From: RBG-13-51-18 sp050014095
Lineage (GTDB): Bacteria; Chloroflexota; Dehalococcoidia; Dehalococcoidales; RBG-16-60-22
Length of the DNA: 64,000 bases
NCBI GenBank assembly: GCA_050014095.1
Contig: JBEKDZ010000005.1
Location: forward strand, 62,001 to 126,000
Direction: 5' to 3'
A program made the position numbers and the translations under genes. Below, piece by piece: positions 43,415-52,752 of this stretch. Under the pieces are notes generated by a model that was given only the letters and a program-made list of their open reading frames with translations, searched no databases and was not told the DNA's origin. Numbering within the stretch: the stretch's first letter is position 1; every line of letters starts with the position of its first letter.

Positions 43415-44491
43415 TTAGCGCGTTTGTTTCATTATCTCTTCTATTGTAACAGGTGCTTTGCTCTCTATACTCAATGTTGCTGCTTCCAAGATGGCTACAG
43501 TAGATATGGCATGTTCTACTGGTACCGGAATTTCACCAGAGCCATTAATTGCATTCATAAAATCAAGAATTATTGGCTTTAAATTGGCATTAATTCTCTT
43601 AAAATAATTACCAGTTATTACTCCAATGCCGGTTCGTGCAGTCTTTTTTATAAAATATTTTATATCATCAATCGGAGTAGGGAAGCCGTGAGTTTCATAG
43701 AAAATGTTATTTCTTACATCAAGAAAGATATTTCCAGCTGTGCCATAAATATCTATTGTGAATTTGGGAGCTGTTGATGTCAGCCAGGAAGTATCGGCGG
43801 TAGCAACACTACCGTCAGCAAATTCTATATTCATAACCGTATAATTGATGAAATCCATATTGCCTCCGCTGAAATCACCCCCGGATGCATATACTTTTTT
43901 CACCGGGCTAAAGTTTTTGATATAGAGTATAGAATCAATAAGATGCGGGGCGAAATCGTAAAGGACCCCACCTTTATGGTATGGCCATGTCCCTAAAGTC
44001 CAATTAGAAGGGAAAGTTACCAATCCAATGCCATGTATAGAAACGGTATTACCTATGAAACCATTAAGAACTCTTTCTTTTACTTCTGTGACCGCAGAGA
44101 AATAACGCCAGTTCTGTACAACACAAAGCTTAATGCCATTTTCAACAACGAGCTTTTGTATCTTAATACAATCTGAAAGAGTTATAGCAAGAGGTTTTTC
44201 TACCAGTATATGTTTTCCTTTTTTAGCAGCAATCTCAATTATCTGAGCATGTGTAGGCGTGGGAGTGCATACATCAATCATATCAATGGTATCATCTTCA
44301 AGTAACTCTTGTACGTTACTACAAATCCTAGGAATACCGAATTCTTTGGCTGTCCGAATTGCTGTATCTTTATCGGTATCAGCAATACCTGCTACAGAGA
44401 TATTAGAGATAGTGCGATATGCAGGCAAATGAGCTCTGCGGGAGATAGCTCCGGTTCCAACAATGCCAACTCTCAATTTTATTTTCTCCAT
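43415..44491 (-). CDS. Gfo/Idh/MocA-family oxidoreductase
   Basis: A 358-residue oxidoreductase. 'RVGIVGTGAISRRAHLPAYR' (Rossmann), 'VDVCTPTPTHAQI' region, 'LVEKPLAI' EKP motif, and 'GVLYDFAPHLIDSILYIKNF' in the second domain. The second such enzyme in the locus, only distantly like the one at 35825, so probably for a different sugar. It overlaps the upstream DUF362 gene by 13 bases. Confidence 0.88.
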   Translation of the reverse strand: MEKIKLRVGIVGTGAISRRAHLPAYRTISNISVAGIADTDKDTAIRTAKEFGIPRICSNVQELLEDDTIDMIDVCTPTPTHAQIIEIAAKKGKHILVEKPLAITLSDCIKIQKLVVENGIKLCVVQNWRYFSAVTEVKERVLNGFIGNTVSIHGIGLVTFPSNWTLGTWPYHKGGVLYDFAPHLIDSILYIKNFSPVKKVYASGGDFSGGNMDFINYTVMNIEFADGSVATADTSWLTSTAPKFTIDIYGTAGNIFLDVRNNIFYETHGFPTPIDDIKYFIKKTARTGIGVITGNYFKRINANLKPIILDFMNAINGSGEIPVPVEHAISTVAILEAATLSIESKAPVTIEEIMKQTR

Positions 44492-45396
44492 GAGGTTCTT
44501 AATTGATTTTGAGCTCGCCTTCCTAAACTACCGCCAAACTTGAGAAGTTGCATTTCTAATTTATTAGTTTCAAAATTCACTTTTTCTATTTTATCTCCGA
44601 CTAAAGAATATTTCATAAAGCCCACGCCCGAGGAAGCACTTTTCCGTATATGCCCTATAAAATAAGGATTAAAACCCATGATTCGAGCGCAATATGAATC
44701 GACAGCTACTACATCAGTGCCACAGATGATGGTATTTAACGGTATAGGAACACCATAACTCGGTCCCTGGGAACCTCCCATTGCTATAATACCATCAACC
44801 AAAACTAGATCAGTATGAATGGCTACATTGATATCGGAAATGACATCGTCTAAACGAGGATGATAAATGCTCTTATCAACATTAGGCAGACAACCAAAAA
44901 TATTTTTAAGGCCACATGTAATAGTTGACATGGGATTGGTTTTGGGTTTTGGCATGTTAATAAAGTAATCACATTTTTCAAATATTTCAGGGACTGGAAC
45001 TTCCTTAAAATATCGAGTTTTAAAAGTTTTCGGTATTATATTAATTTTGGATAGATTAACAAACTTAGCTTCCCATTTATCAATAACAGGTTGGAATCCA
45101 AGCCATTTTACAAATTTATCTGCTATTACAACAGTTGCATCACTTTCTACAACGTAAATATTCAAGTTATCATAGTTTTCCCTTAAATATTGCAAAACGC
45201 CATTCAAAAATTGGGGGTGTGTAATTGCGCCGGTATCGGCTGTCCTTGCCGCACAAAGATTGATTTTAATAATGACCGTATCACCATTTTTTAATTTAGG
45301 TTCTCCAATGAGATTAAGCCCTTTAGTGATATTTTGATAGACATTATTATAATTTGATTTTACAGCACTTATTATTGGTTTCATTTTCGCTTTCAT
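44479..45396 (-). CDS. DUF362 family protein
   Basis: A 305-residue protein with the DUF362 pattern: 'VIIKINLCAA', 'VVESDATVV', 'CDYFINMPKPKTNPMSTITC' with 'GLKNIFGCLP', 'LVLVDGIIAMGGSQGPSYGV' and 'DVVAVDSYCARIMGF'. Many DUF362 proteins carry ferredoxin clusters, but this one has none, so it is the cluster-free form. Function of the family is unknown. It overlaps the following dehydrogenase and is probably coupled with it. Confidence 0.82.
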   Translation of the reverse strand: MKAKMKPIISAVKSNYNNVYQNITKGLNLIGEPKLKNGDTVIIKINLCAARTADTGAITHPQFLNGVLQYLRENYDNLNIYVVESDATVVIADKFVKWLGFQPVIDKWEAKFVNLSKINIIPKTFKTRYFKEVPVPEIFEKCDYFINMPKPKTNPMSTITCGLKNIFGCLPNVDKSIYHPRLDDVISDINVAIHTDLVLVDGIIAMGGSQGPSYGVPIPLNTIICGTDVVAVDSYCARIMGFNPYFIGHIRKSASSGVGFMKYSLVGDKIEKVNFETNKLEMQLLKFGGSLGRRAQNQLRTSWRK

Positions 45397-45494
45397 TCTT
45401 CAATTTATTCTATTGTTGCATTATACATATCCAAGGACTTTCTAAAATTGTATGCGTTAACAAAATAACGTTTAAATAGGACCTCTTTTTATAT

Positions 45495-47135
45495 TTAGTT
45501 CCCTACTGATTTATAGTAGACACTAATTGTAGGATTATTATAGATAATGCCATAATCGGTTGATTTTTTTAGTGATTCGTCAAGTTTAGGAACGAGCGTA
45601 TCATCATTATTAGTGAATATCTCGGTATTTTGATCCCTTGTGCCGATGTGAACATATTGTGAACCACCGGAATAAACATAATCTTTAGTAGTTATTTCGC
45701 CATTTAAAACAGAACTACTATCGAGAGAATAATAATGGCCTCCAGGCAGAAATAAATTTTGACCTCCAAAGACATCGTTATTTAAGGCTGAGAAGGTACG
45801 CATAAAATTGGTATAAGCTACTTCGCTTGGTGGGAAATAATCAATAAATGTGTTTCCATAGTGTGTAATAATATTTAAAGGCAACACGAGCATAAACAGT
45901 ACCAATAATACTATTTGTGCTATCTTATTTTTGAATAATTTGTAGGCGAAATATGTTAGTGGTATTAATGCAAAAAGATAAAAACGCATTAACTGCTCTT
46001 TATCGTACAGAACCGTAAAAAGAATTAAAAATGAAGATATTAACAGCCAAAAACTAACCACATCTGCTTCACTACGGTGTTTCCGAGAGATTAAAATTCC
46101 GATTATTCCAATAATAATAAAAAAACCACTGTATGCAATTCGTAATTCATTGATAGCCGAGTGAGACGTACTTGACACTCCTAATGGTGTTGTCAGTTGA
46201 GAAAATAATACGTCTATATTGAAAGCGTGTTGAATAAAACTATTCAAATTGTGGTTGAATTGATAAGTCGCTCCGTATATCGTCCAGGCAGCAACAAATA
46301 CAAATATAAGTATAACAAAATTGAACTTTAATGTTTTACGCATCCAGAATACGAAAACTAGTAGTATAGCAACAATTGAAGTTAATAGATGAATTGTTAC
46401 CAAGGCAGCTAGAACTATAATAATAATTGTCGAATATCGTGGTGCCAAGATATTTCTTTGTTGGATATTAACGCTCGTTAGTACAGCTAACAATATAATT
46501 AAGAAAAAGAAAGCAATGCCTTGTGGTTCCATGTAAATCTGTCCGGTCCAATTAGCGAGATAAAAAAGCCAGATCGCTAGCCACCGGAGATTCGGAGTCT
46601 CAATAGTGTTTCTAAAAAATATATATAGCGGTAATAAAATCAAGAATTGTAAAAAATATGCACTTAATAAAATTAATATATTGGGAATTCCGGTTGCGCC
46701 GGTAATCTGAATTAAGCCCGATTCGAAGATAAAGAGACTAGGCCAATTATGATAAAAAAGAATAGCTGGATTTAGATGCCCGTTCTCCGTGAGATAACTC
46801 GTATGAACTATATCTCTATAAACAATATTCGTAAATAATGGGTTACTACCAATTAAAACTGGCGTTAACCACAACATCGTAATTAAAATAAGCAATTGTA
46901 ATAATAGTAATTTTCCTTGTGCCTCTTTAGATACCCATAAAAGGAAAGATGCGATTGTTAACAATCCCAAAGCGATAAAATAGTTGATTGAATAGCTACT
47001 TATTAGACCATAGAAGCCGAAATTTAGCTTCGCTTGTATTAAACTTACTGACCAAAAAACTATAGATAAAATGGTCAATAAAAGGGATACTTGATGACGT
47101 TTAATAATCCACCTATTAATTCCTTGTTCTACCAT
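45495..47135 (-). CDS. Polytopic membrane protein, possible GT-C glycosyltransferase
   Basis: A 546-residue protein with about 12 TM helices followed by a 100-residue soluble C-terminal domain ('GGQNLFLPGGHYYSLDSSSV' and onward). The first large loop contains 'YRDIVHTSYL', an Asp-containing loop at a position typical of GT-C enzymes that use lipid-linked sugar donors. No recognised family, so it could also be a polysaccharide polymerase. The DUF1616 gene lies 41 bases upstream on the same strand. Confidence 0.6.
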   Translation of the reverse strand: MVEQGINRWIIKRHQVSLLLTILSIVFWSVSLIQAKLNFGFYGLISSYSINYFIALGLLTIASFLLWVSKEAQGKLLLLQLLILITMLWLTPVLIGSNPLFTNIVYRDIVHTSYLTENGHLNPAILFYHNWPSLFIFESGLIQITGATGIPNILILLSAYFLQFLILLPLYIFFRNTIETPNLRWLAIWLFYLANWTGQIYMEPQGIAFFFLIILLAVLTSVNIQQRNILAPRYSTIIIIVLAALVTIHLLTSIVAILLVFVFWMRKTLKFNFVILIFVFVAAWTIYGATYQFNHNLNSFIQHAFNIDVLFSQLTTPLGVSSTSHSAINELRIAYSGFFIIIGIIGILISRKHRSEADVVSFWLLISSFLILFTVLYDKEQLMRFYLFALIPLTYFAYKLFKNKIAQIVLLVLFMLVLPLNIITHYGNTFIDYFPPSEVAYTNFMRTFSALNNDVFGGQNLFLPGGHYYSLDSSSVLNGEITTKDYVYSGGSQYVHIGTRDQNTEIFTNNDDTLVPKLDESLKKSTDYGIIYNNPTISVYYKSVGN

Positions 47136-47176
47136 GTGTAATATTTTTAACCCTCAATTATCCCGCCAGTTGGCTA

Positions 47177-48040
47177 TTATTTTACGGTCACCTTTACTCT
47201 GACATATGTGTTAAGGTACACGGTCTTTCCGCTACCATTGTACAAATCAAATTCAAGCTTCTTGCCGTTACCCGCTTTATTAAAGACAAACGTCACGTTA
47301 TACGATAACTGCTGATTGTTTGCCAGAGATAAATTCAGTTCGTATTGTTCGACCCCATTTATCCAAACGGTGCAGTCTTCTGGTATAACCTTAATAGTAT
47401 AGTTGGTATCTTTGTTTTCGTGGTTGGCTACTATTAAGGTTAACTCGCCTTGTTGGTTGATATCAAGATTCTGTGGGTAGTCTTCGGCTTTACCACTCGG
47501 TCCCAGAAGATAAAACTCAGTGAATTCTTCTTGATTTTTGTTGTATGCATGAATTGATACGACTACTGCTCCGATTACAACCAAAATTAGGACGCAGTAT
47601 AAAATTTTATCGAAAGTTGCGATTTTATTCCAGTTAAAGTTGATTTTAAATCTCAAAAAGTCTTTTTGGTTTTCAGGTAAGTTTCTACGCCGGAGCCAAG
47701 CGATAACCGCTAATACCAGAGTAATCAATGAAACACTAATAAGTAAGGGGTAGATACCAATATACCAAACATAATTGAGCAAAAGGCCGATAAGTGCCAC
47801 AATGGCTATCGAAAGTGCTAGACTGTAAGCTACACGCTCAATGGTGCTCAGCTGGCTTCTCGAGGGAAATAAAGCAGAAATTAAAGTATATCCAGGCAGA
47901 AAAAGGATAAACGGTAGCCCCAGAACTACGCGAGGAATGTTAGAAGGTGAGAATATCACCACTAGAATCAGCAGGAGTGTAACTCCAACAACTACTAATA
48001 AATCAATTCCAGGCCTATTTCGCAATTTATTAATATCCAA
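47177..48040 (-). CDS. DUF1616 membrane protein
   Basis: A 287-residue protein. Four TM helices in the first 120 residues include the DUF1616 core 'LVVIFSPSNIPRVVLGLPFI' and 'LFLPGYTLISALFPSRSQLS' then 'TIERVAYSLALSIAIV'. A fifth helix near 160 leads to an extracellular domain resembling an archaeal-type beta domain ('GELTLIVANHENKDTNYTIK'). DUF1616 is most common in archaea and Dehalococcoidia and often lies in glycosylation clusters. The start is TTG at 48040; no good RBS seen. Confidence 0.78.
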   Translation of the reverse strand: MDINKLRNRPGIDLLVVVGVTLLLILVVIFSPSNIPRVVLGLPFILFLPGYTLISALFPSRSQLSTIERVAYSLALSIAIVALIGLLLNYVWYIGIYPLLISVSLITLVLAVIAWLRRRNLPENQKDFLRFKINFNWNKIATFDKILYCVLILVVIGAVVVSIHAYNKNQEEFTEFYLLGPSGKAEDYPQNLDINQQGELTLIVANHENKDTNYTIKVIPEDCTVWINGVEQYELNLSLANNQQLSYNVTFVFNKAGNGKKLEFDLYNGSGKTVYLNTYVRVKVTVK

Positions 48041-48186
48041 TTTGAATTATTTATTCTCTAGATTATAGCACAAATTAATTGCTTTATGTTCATTAACTTA
48101 TCCTTATATTTATTTCTATTAATTCTACTTTTCAAATCTATCGCAAAGTGCTAATGTTGAATATATTAATTGTAACAAGATAAAAA

Positions 48187-49509
48187 ATGAAGATACCCAA
48201 AATCCTGAGATCAGGTTCAAAATTTCATCTCGATAAACTCAAAACAATTTGGAGTGTATCGCTTTATCGTAATGCCATTTACCTGATTGTCGGTAATGTT
48301 ATCGGCGCGTTTTTAGGTTTTGCTTTTTGGATATTAGCAGCTAGGTTTTATACTACCGAACAAGTGGGGTTAGCCTCTGCGACTATTGCTGCCATGGTAT
48401 TAATGGGTACTATTTCCCACTTGGGGATGGGTATAGGCATCGTCAGATTCCTTCCAGGTGCAGGTAAACAAGCTACACCGATGATTAACTCCAGCTTCAC
48501 TATTTCGACAATTTCCTCAATAATCATCTCTATTATTTTTGTGCTAGGTTTGAATATATGGTCGCCGGATCTGCTTTTTATTAAACATAATATTTATTAT
48601 TTTGTTGGCTTTGTAGCATTTACAACTGCCACAGCCTTAAACAATATTGGAGACAATACATTAATTGCTAAGCGGCTCTCTGAATATACTACAATTCGAA
48701 CAATTGCATTCAATTTAATTAAAGTTATTCTTGTGGTACTTTTAGCCGGTGTCTTAAAGTCTTATGGAATATTAAGCTCATGGGGTATCGGGTTAATAAT
48801 GACTTTTCTGATGACTGTATTTATCTTAATCCCTAGAACTCAACATAATTATTTCCCGTGGCCGAGATTCGATTTACATGAATCTTTCATCCTCATAAAA
48901 TATTCTATAGTCAATAATATTGCAGTCCTTTTATGGGATATTCCTGCACGCATATTACCAATTATAGTAGTTGATATATTGGGAGCCGCAAATAATGCAT
49001 ATTTTTACATTGCGTGGACAATAGCTACGACCATTTCTTTAATTGCTAATTCTGTTTCCATGTCACTCTTTGCAGAAGGTTCTAACGAAGAAGCTGATAT
49101 GGACACTAAGACGATTAAAAGCCTAAGTATGATTTTTCTCGTTTTATTACCTATTACTGTCGTCGTTCTTATTTTCGGCGGAAAATTATTACAATTGTTC
49201 GGCACTGACTATGCGACTAATGCTTCCGGATTATTAGATATTATGACAATAACCTTATTTCCAATGGCGGTCAACCAGATTTATATCAGCACTCTCAGGG
49301 TTAGAAATAAACTAATGCCATATGTTTTTCTTAGTCTTTTTGTTATGGCTATTACTTTGATAATAGCTTATTTGTTAATGCCGGCTTGGGGATTAATCGG
49401 GGCTGGTATTGGATGGTTAATAGGTCAGACCATAGCGGCAACTTGGATTATATTCAATCAAAAATGGTTAAAGTTGTTGTTTAAACAAATGTTTTCTATA
49501 TTTTCATAA
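48187..49509 (+). CDS. Wzx-like polysaccharide flippase
   Basis: A 440-residue MOP-superfamily exporter with about 12-14 TM helices. 'YLIVGNVIGAFLGFAFWILA' with 'ARFYTTEQVGLASATIAAM' is the N-terminal MATE/Wzx signature. It should flip lipid-linked repeat units to the outside, where the polymerase/ligase at 52753 can act. Transcribed divergently from the DUF1616 gene with 146 bases between. Confidence 0.88.
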   Translation: MKIPKILRSGSKFHLDKLKTIWSVSLYRNAIYLIVGNVIGAFLGFAFWILAARFYTTEQVGLASATIAAMVLMGTISHLGMGIGIVRFLPGAGKQATPMINSSFTISTISSIIISIIFVLGLNIWSPDLLFIKHNIYYFVGFVAFTTATALNNIGDNTLIAKRLSEYTTIRTIAFNLIKVILVVLLAGVLKSYGILSSWGIGLIMTFLMTVFILIPRTQHNYFPWPRFDLHESFILIKYSIVNNIAVLLWDIPARILPIIVVDILGAANNAYFYIAWTIATTISLIANSVSMSLFAEGSNEEADMDTKTIKSLSMIFLVLLPITVVVLIFGGKLLQLFGTDYATNASGLLDIMTITLFPMAVNQIYISTLRVRNKLMPYVFLSLFVMAITLIIAYLLMPAWGLIGAGIGWLIGQTIAATWIIFNQKWLKLLFKQMFSIFS

Positions 49510-49677
49510 GATAGAAGGATGGTCGTAGATGAAGTAACAATCGTATTTCACTAGATACTATTTTAGTCAAACATGAAGGCAAATATCTTCTCTATATCCT
49601 TTTTCCAGTTATCCAATACTAGGCTTGCTGTTATGCTTTTACTAGTCCGGGGGGTGTGTTTTATTTCTGGGGATTGC

Positions 49678-50865
49678 CTAAGGGACACTTTGATGTCCCG
49701 CCATCTCATCAAGAAACATTGAGTAACGTTTGTCACCTATTCCTGTAGTTACATTTGCGCATATATTATACCCAGTACCTGGCGTTTCTGGATTATTAAT
49801 AGATGTATCACTTCTCCACATCCAGGGGAGAATTCCTTCAACGGGCAGGGTTAATAAGTAGTCAAGCATAATTTTATAGGCTTCCACACCTTGATTACCA
49901 TCGGCATCTTTGCTACCAAATTCTGCTATCCAGACCTTCGTGCCTTTCTGGTTACAACCTAATATGTTCTTACCCATAATGGTTTGCCAATCCTTAAGAA
50001 GCGATGGATTGTCAGGAAGATAAGTGGTGAACGTTACGAAGTCCAGTATTTCAAAGATTCGTTCATCCCAGTTCCAATTGTCAGCAAAAATGTCTGTTAC
50101 GTATTGAGACTCGCTATGGACGCTCGGGAAGCAAACAGTGAAAGGTTTTCCATCTGAAGATTTGACGATTTTCTCCATTCGTTGAAACAAGGTGATGAAA
50201 TTTTCCTTCTGGTCTATTTTATCAAATGGGGCTGGAAGAGTATCTGGTGAATACCACGGCTCATTAAGTGCCCAACACCAGATACCAGGAGTTCCTTTCA
50301 AGTATTCTACAGTATGGGAAAACATATCAATGAAAGCATTTTGCATTTCTTGGCTTCTTACTACAGCCAATCCATCATTTGAACCAGTTACCGGGTCAAT
50401 TACATAATCCGGGGTGCACCAGAGGCTATCTGAACCCCATAGAGTATGGATATCCACCATAGTCTCAATTCCATACTTATTCGCAGTATTAATAACCCTC
50501 TTAATATTGTCAAGGAACGCATTACCATACCAAATTGAACTCGTGAAGTCCCCCTTTGTATTGCCTTCTAATCGATACCAATAAAGAGGGATTCTGATGT
50601 ATTTTATGCCATCATTTTTAAAACGAGAGAAGTCCCTCTGTAAAATCTCATCTGTAGTGTATGTGGGGTTATACCAATGCCATTGCGACAGATAATTTAT
50701 ACCTTTCTCTGGCAAATTTTTATCAACAGAGCTGGTCGATTGGGAATCTGCTTCGGACGCAGCAGCAGAAGCTGGTGTTATCATCGTAAATAACGCCACT
50801 AATGTTATCAATAGAACTAGAAGCTTAACTCTTTGGAGTTGCATTCTATTGACTTGCCTTTCCAC
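49678..50865 (-). CDS. Secreted glycoside hydrolase family 5 protein
   Basis: A 395-residue protein with a signal peptide (basic start, then 'LLVLLITLVALFTMITPASA', cleavage near 33-36). The cellulase fold is clear: 'GIKYIRIPLYWYRLEGNTKG', 'DIHTLWG', acid/base Glu in 'WALNEPWYSP', and nucleophile Glu in 'VWIAEFGSKDADG', followed by 'ILPWMWRSD'. Acts on beta-glucan or beta-mannan. In a glycan cluster it may process the exported polysaccharide rather than plant material. An in-frame ATG at residue 8 is an alternative start. Confidence 0.85.
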   Translation of the reverse strand: MERQVNRMQLQRVKLLVLLITLVALFTMITPASAAASEADSQSTSSVDKNLPEKGINYLSQWHWYNPTYTTDEILQRDFSRFKNDGIKYIRIPLYWYRLEGNTKGDFTSSIWYGNAFLDNIKRVINTANKYGIETMVDIHTLWGSDSLWCTPDYVIDPVTGSNDGLAVVRSQEMQNAFIDMFSHTVEYLKGTPGIWCWALNEPWYSPDTLPAPFDKIDQKENFITLFQRMEKIVKSSDGKPFTVCFPSVHSESQYVTDIFADNWNWDERIFEILDFVTFTTYLPDNPSLLKDWQTIMGKNILGCNQKGTKVWIAEFGSKDADGNQGVEAYKIMLDYLLTLPVEGILPWMWRSDTSINNPETPGTGYNICANVTTGIGDKRYSMFLDEMAGHQSVP

Positions 50866-51390
50866 TTTGATTTATTGCTTTAGGTGAAACTAGTTCCCAA
50901 GAGTAAATGTATTGAAGATTAGGTAAACAACCGATAAAGAAAAAAATAAAAAAAATAAACGTTTCGGTAATATTGCTAATTGGCATAGCTACTTTTATGT
51001 TCATTTAAAACCCTTAATGTAAGTCTATGAGTGGCAACTCACATAGCTGTCACATTGAAAACAGAAACCATCACATAAAAATCAAAAAAATAATTCGTAA
51101 CGTGAAATGCTAAAAAAAGAGCCTCCTTTGGGGAGGCTCTTTTTAAGTTGTTGTGTAAACTATTATCTGATTAGGATAAATTAACCCTCATGTAGACCTT
51201 GCTGTGTTTAAATCTACTCATGGGAAGTTATGATTGAAGACTTGAAAATGCCGGTATAGTCATTATCATTCGAAAGAAATCCATTAAATATTTCGATATC
51301 GAGTGTAAATTATCTCAATAAACGAGTATATACACTTGACAAAAGTAACTTTTAGTGCTAGCCTATAAGTTGGCTACAAGGAGTTAATAA
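50866..51390. other. Gap with terminator and promoter
   Basis: AT-rich, no ORF. Contains the hairpin terminator at 51118-51144 and a TTGACA box at 51336-51341, with a TAGCCT (17 bases further) or TATAAG candidate -10 for the next gene. Confidence 0.6.
51118..51144 (+). terminator. Strong hairpin terminator
   Basis: AGAGCCTCC/GGAGGCTCT, 9-bp perfect stem, 5-base loop, flanked by A7 on the left and T4 on the right, so it can act in both directions. On the minus strand it would stop transcription arriving from the right. No gene ends beside it on the plus strand. Confidence 0.8.
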
Positions 51391-51636
51391 ATGATATCAA
51401 GCGTAACGACTACAGTCAGTACGATTGTAAGTAGTGTAAGTATGATAGGCTTGGGCTTATCGATAGGTATAGCTGCTGTGCTGACACTTATTGCTGGGTT
51501 GGTTATCAAAGAGCTATCTACTGGTCAGAAGACGGGATTCAGGATACTGGGGCGTAATCTCGAAATCACCATTTTACCTTTGCTTTTAGTGTTTCTTTCT
51601 ATCATTTGTACCAGAGTCTGGGGCATCCTTTCTTAG
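51391..51636 (+). CDS. Small two-TM membrane protein
   Basis: An 81-residue protein with two helices (about 15-40, 'MIGLGLSIGIAAVLTLIAGL', and 58-78) and a basic loop 'KELSTGQKTGFRILGRN'. RBS AAGGAG lies 9-10 bases before the ATG, with a TTGACA promoter box upstream. Similar small hydrophobic proteins with a 'VLTLIAGLVIKEL' motif occur in archaea and Chloroflexota near pili or surface genes, but I cannot name it. It overlaps the convergent protease gene by four bases. Confidence 0.65.
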   Translation: MISSVTTTVSTIVSSVSMIGLGLSIGIAAVLTLIAGLVIKELSTGQKTGFRILGRNLEITILPLLLVFLSIICTRVWGILS

Positions 51637-52370
51637 AAAAAGAAAGGCGCTATCAGATAAAGGACAACATTCGCAATTCCATGTGACAGGGTTACACCTA
51701 AGATCGACCTCGTTTTATCTACCATTATACCGAAGAAAAGCCCCACTCCGAACACAAAAGCTAAGTCCAAGATTGATAAGTAGCCGATGTGCATAATACT
51801 AAAAAGTACTGCTACATATATCCATCCCCATCGCCCTATTGCTGCCTCAGCCGAGTGCTGTATCACCCCCCGGAAACATAATTCCTCAACAAATCCCGTG
51901 CCTACAATCAGTATAAAAGCCGGAAGAAGTAGCCCTTGCCATGTAAAGCTAGATATCAGTGGGCTCGGTTTTAGTATGTAATATTCGACTATCCCTAAGG
52001 GGATGCCAGTCAATGCTATAAAAATCTGAAGTAGCCATTTATTCAGATTAAGCCCGATTTCCCAGCGGGTATAACCCAATCTACGTGCCACCACATAGAT
52101 CGCTAGGAATAATGGTACGGCGATAATAGCATACCAGTAGATCTGAGGGAAATTACCCAACGGCATAGAAAGACTAAGCAGTCGAATCATCGGTGCCAAT
52201 GCCATAGTTAGATAAAGTTCACGTCTTAGGTCTCTGGTTATAAACGATGCGTGAATTATTAGGGCGAGCATAATGACGATGTGCATGGCGATGCCCCCGA
52301 GAGGGTTCACCAAGGCGGTTACGAGCTCTGCCCCGGCAATAGCAAAGAGATAAAAAATAGGTATTATCAT
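51633..52370 (-). CDS. CPBP-family intramembrane metalloprotease
   Basis: A 245-residue protein with about eight TM helices. Motif 1 'EELCFRGVIQHSAE' (EExxxR), motif 2 'IMHIGYLSILDLAFVF' (FxxxH-like) and motif 3 'GVTLSHGIAN' (HxxxN) form the Abi/CAAX-protease active site. Members process prenylated proteins or act in bacteriocin immunity and lipid/peptide maturation. The target here is unknown. ATG start without a strong RBS. Confidence 0.88.
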   Translation of the reverse strand: MIIPIFYLFAIAGAELVTALVNPLGGIAMHIVIMLALIIHASFITRDLRRELYLTMALAPMIRLLSLSMPLGNFPQIYWYAIIAVPLFLAIYVVARRLGYTRWEIGLNLNKWLLQIFIALTGIPLGIVEYYILKPSPLISSFTWQGLLLPAFILIVGTGFVEELCFRGVIQHSAEAAIGRWGWIYVAVLFSIMHIGYLSILDLAFVFGVGLFFGIMVDKTRSILGVTLSHGIANVVLYLIAPFFF

Positions 52371-52752
52371 GTGTATTTATATAATTCTAAGATCTGATGA
52401 CTCTCGCCACATCTTGGGGCGAATATCATATTTTCAGGCAGGAGGATTATTTAATATCATATAATAACATATAAACTGAATTAAAGCGACTTTTGTGTTT
52501 TAAGACCATTATACAGAGAAGACTTTTTAGTGAATTTAATAGGGAAGAGTTTTCACAGATTTGCAAAAGACTTCGAAAATCGCGATGCTGTTTAAATTTA
52601 TACCGGTGATAAATTTAAAAGTAATGAGTTATATATTAACTATATGGCAATATAACCGTTTTCTTATCACGATTGTTTGAGTTATCGCTATAAGTTGCAA
52701 AGAAATAGGATTATACCGAGGCATAATATCTAGTGTCATTCTGAACTTTTAT
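52371..52752. other. AT-rich gap, no feature seen
   Basis: About 380 bases with no ORF of interest, no clear hairpin and no repeats found elsewhere. It separates two minus-strand genes. Confidence 0.5.
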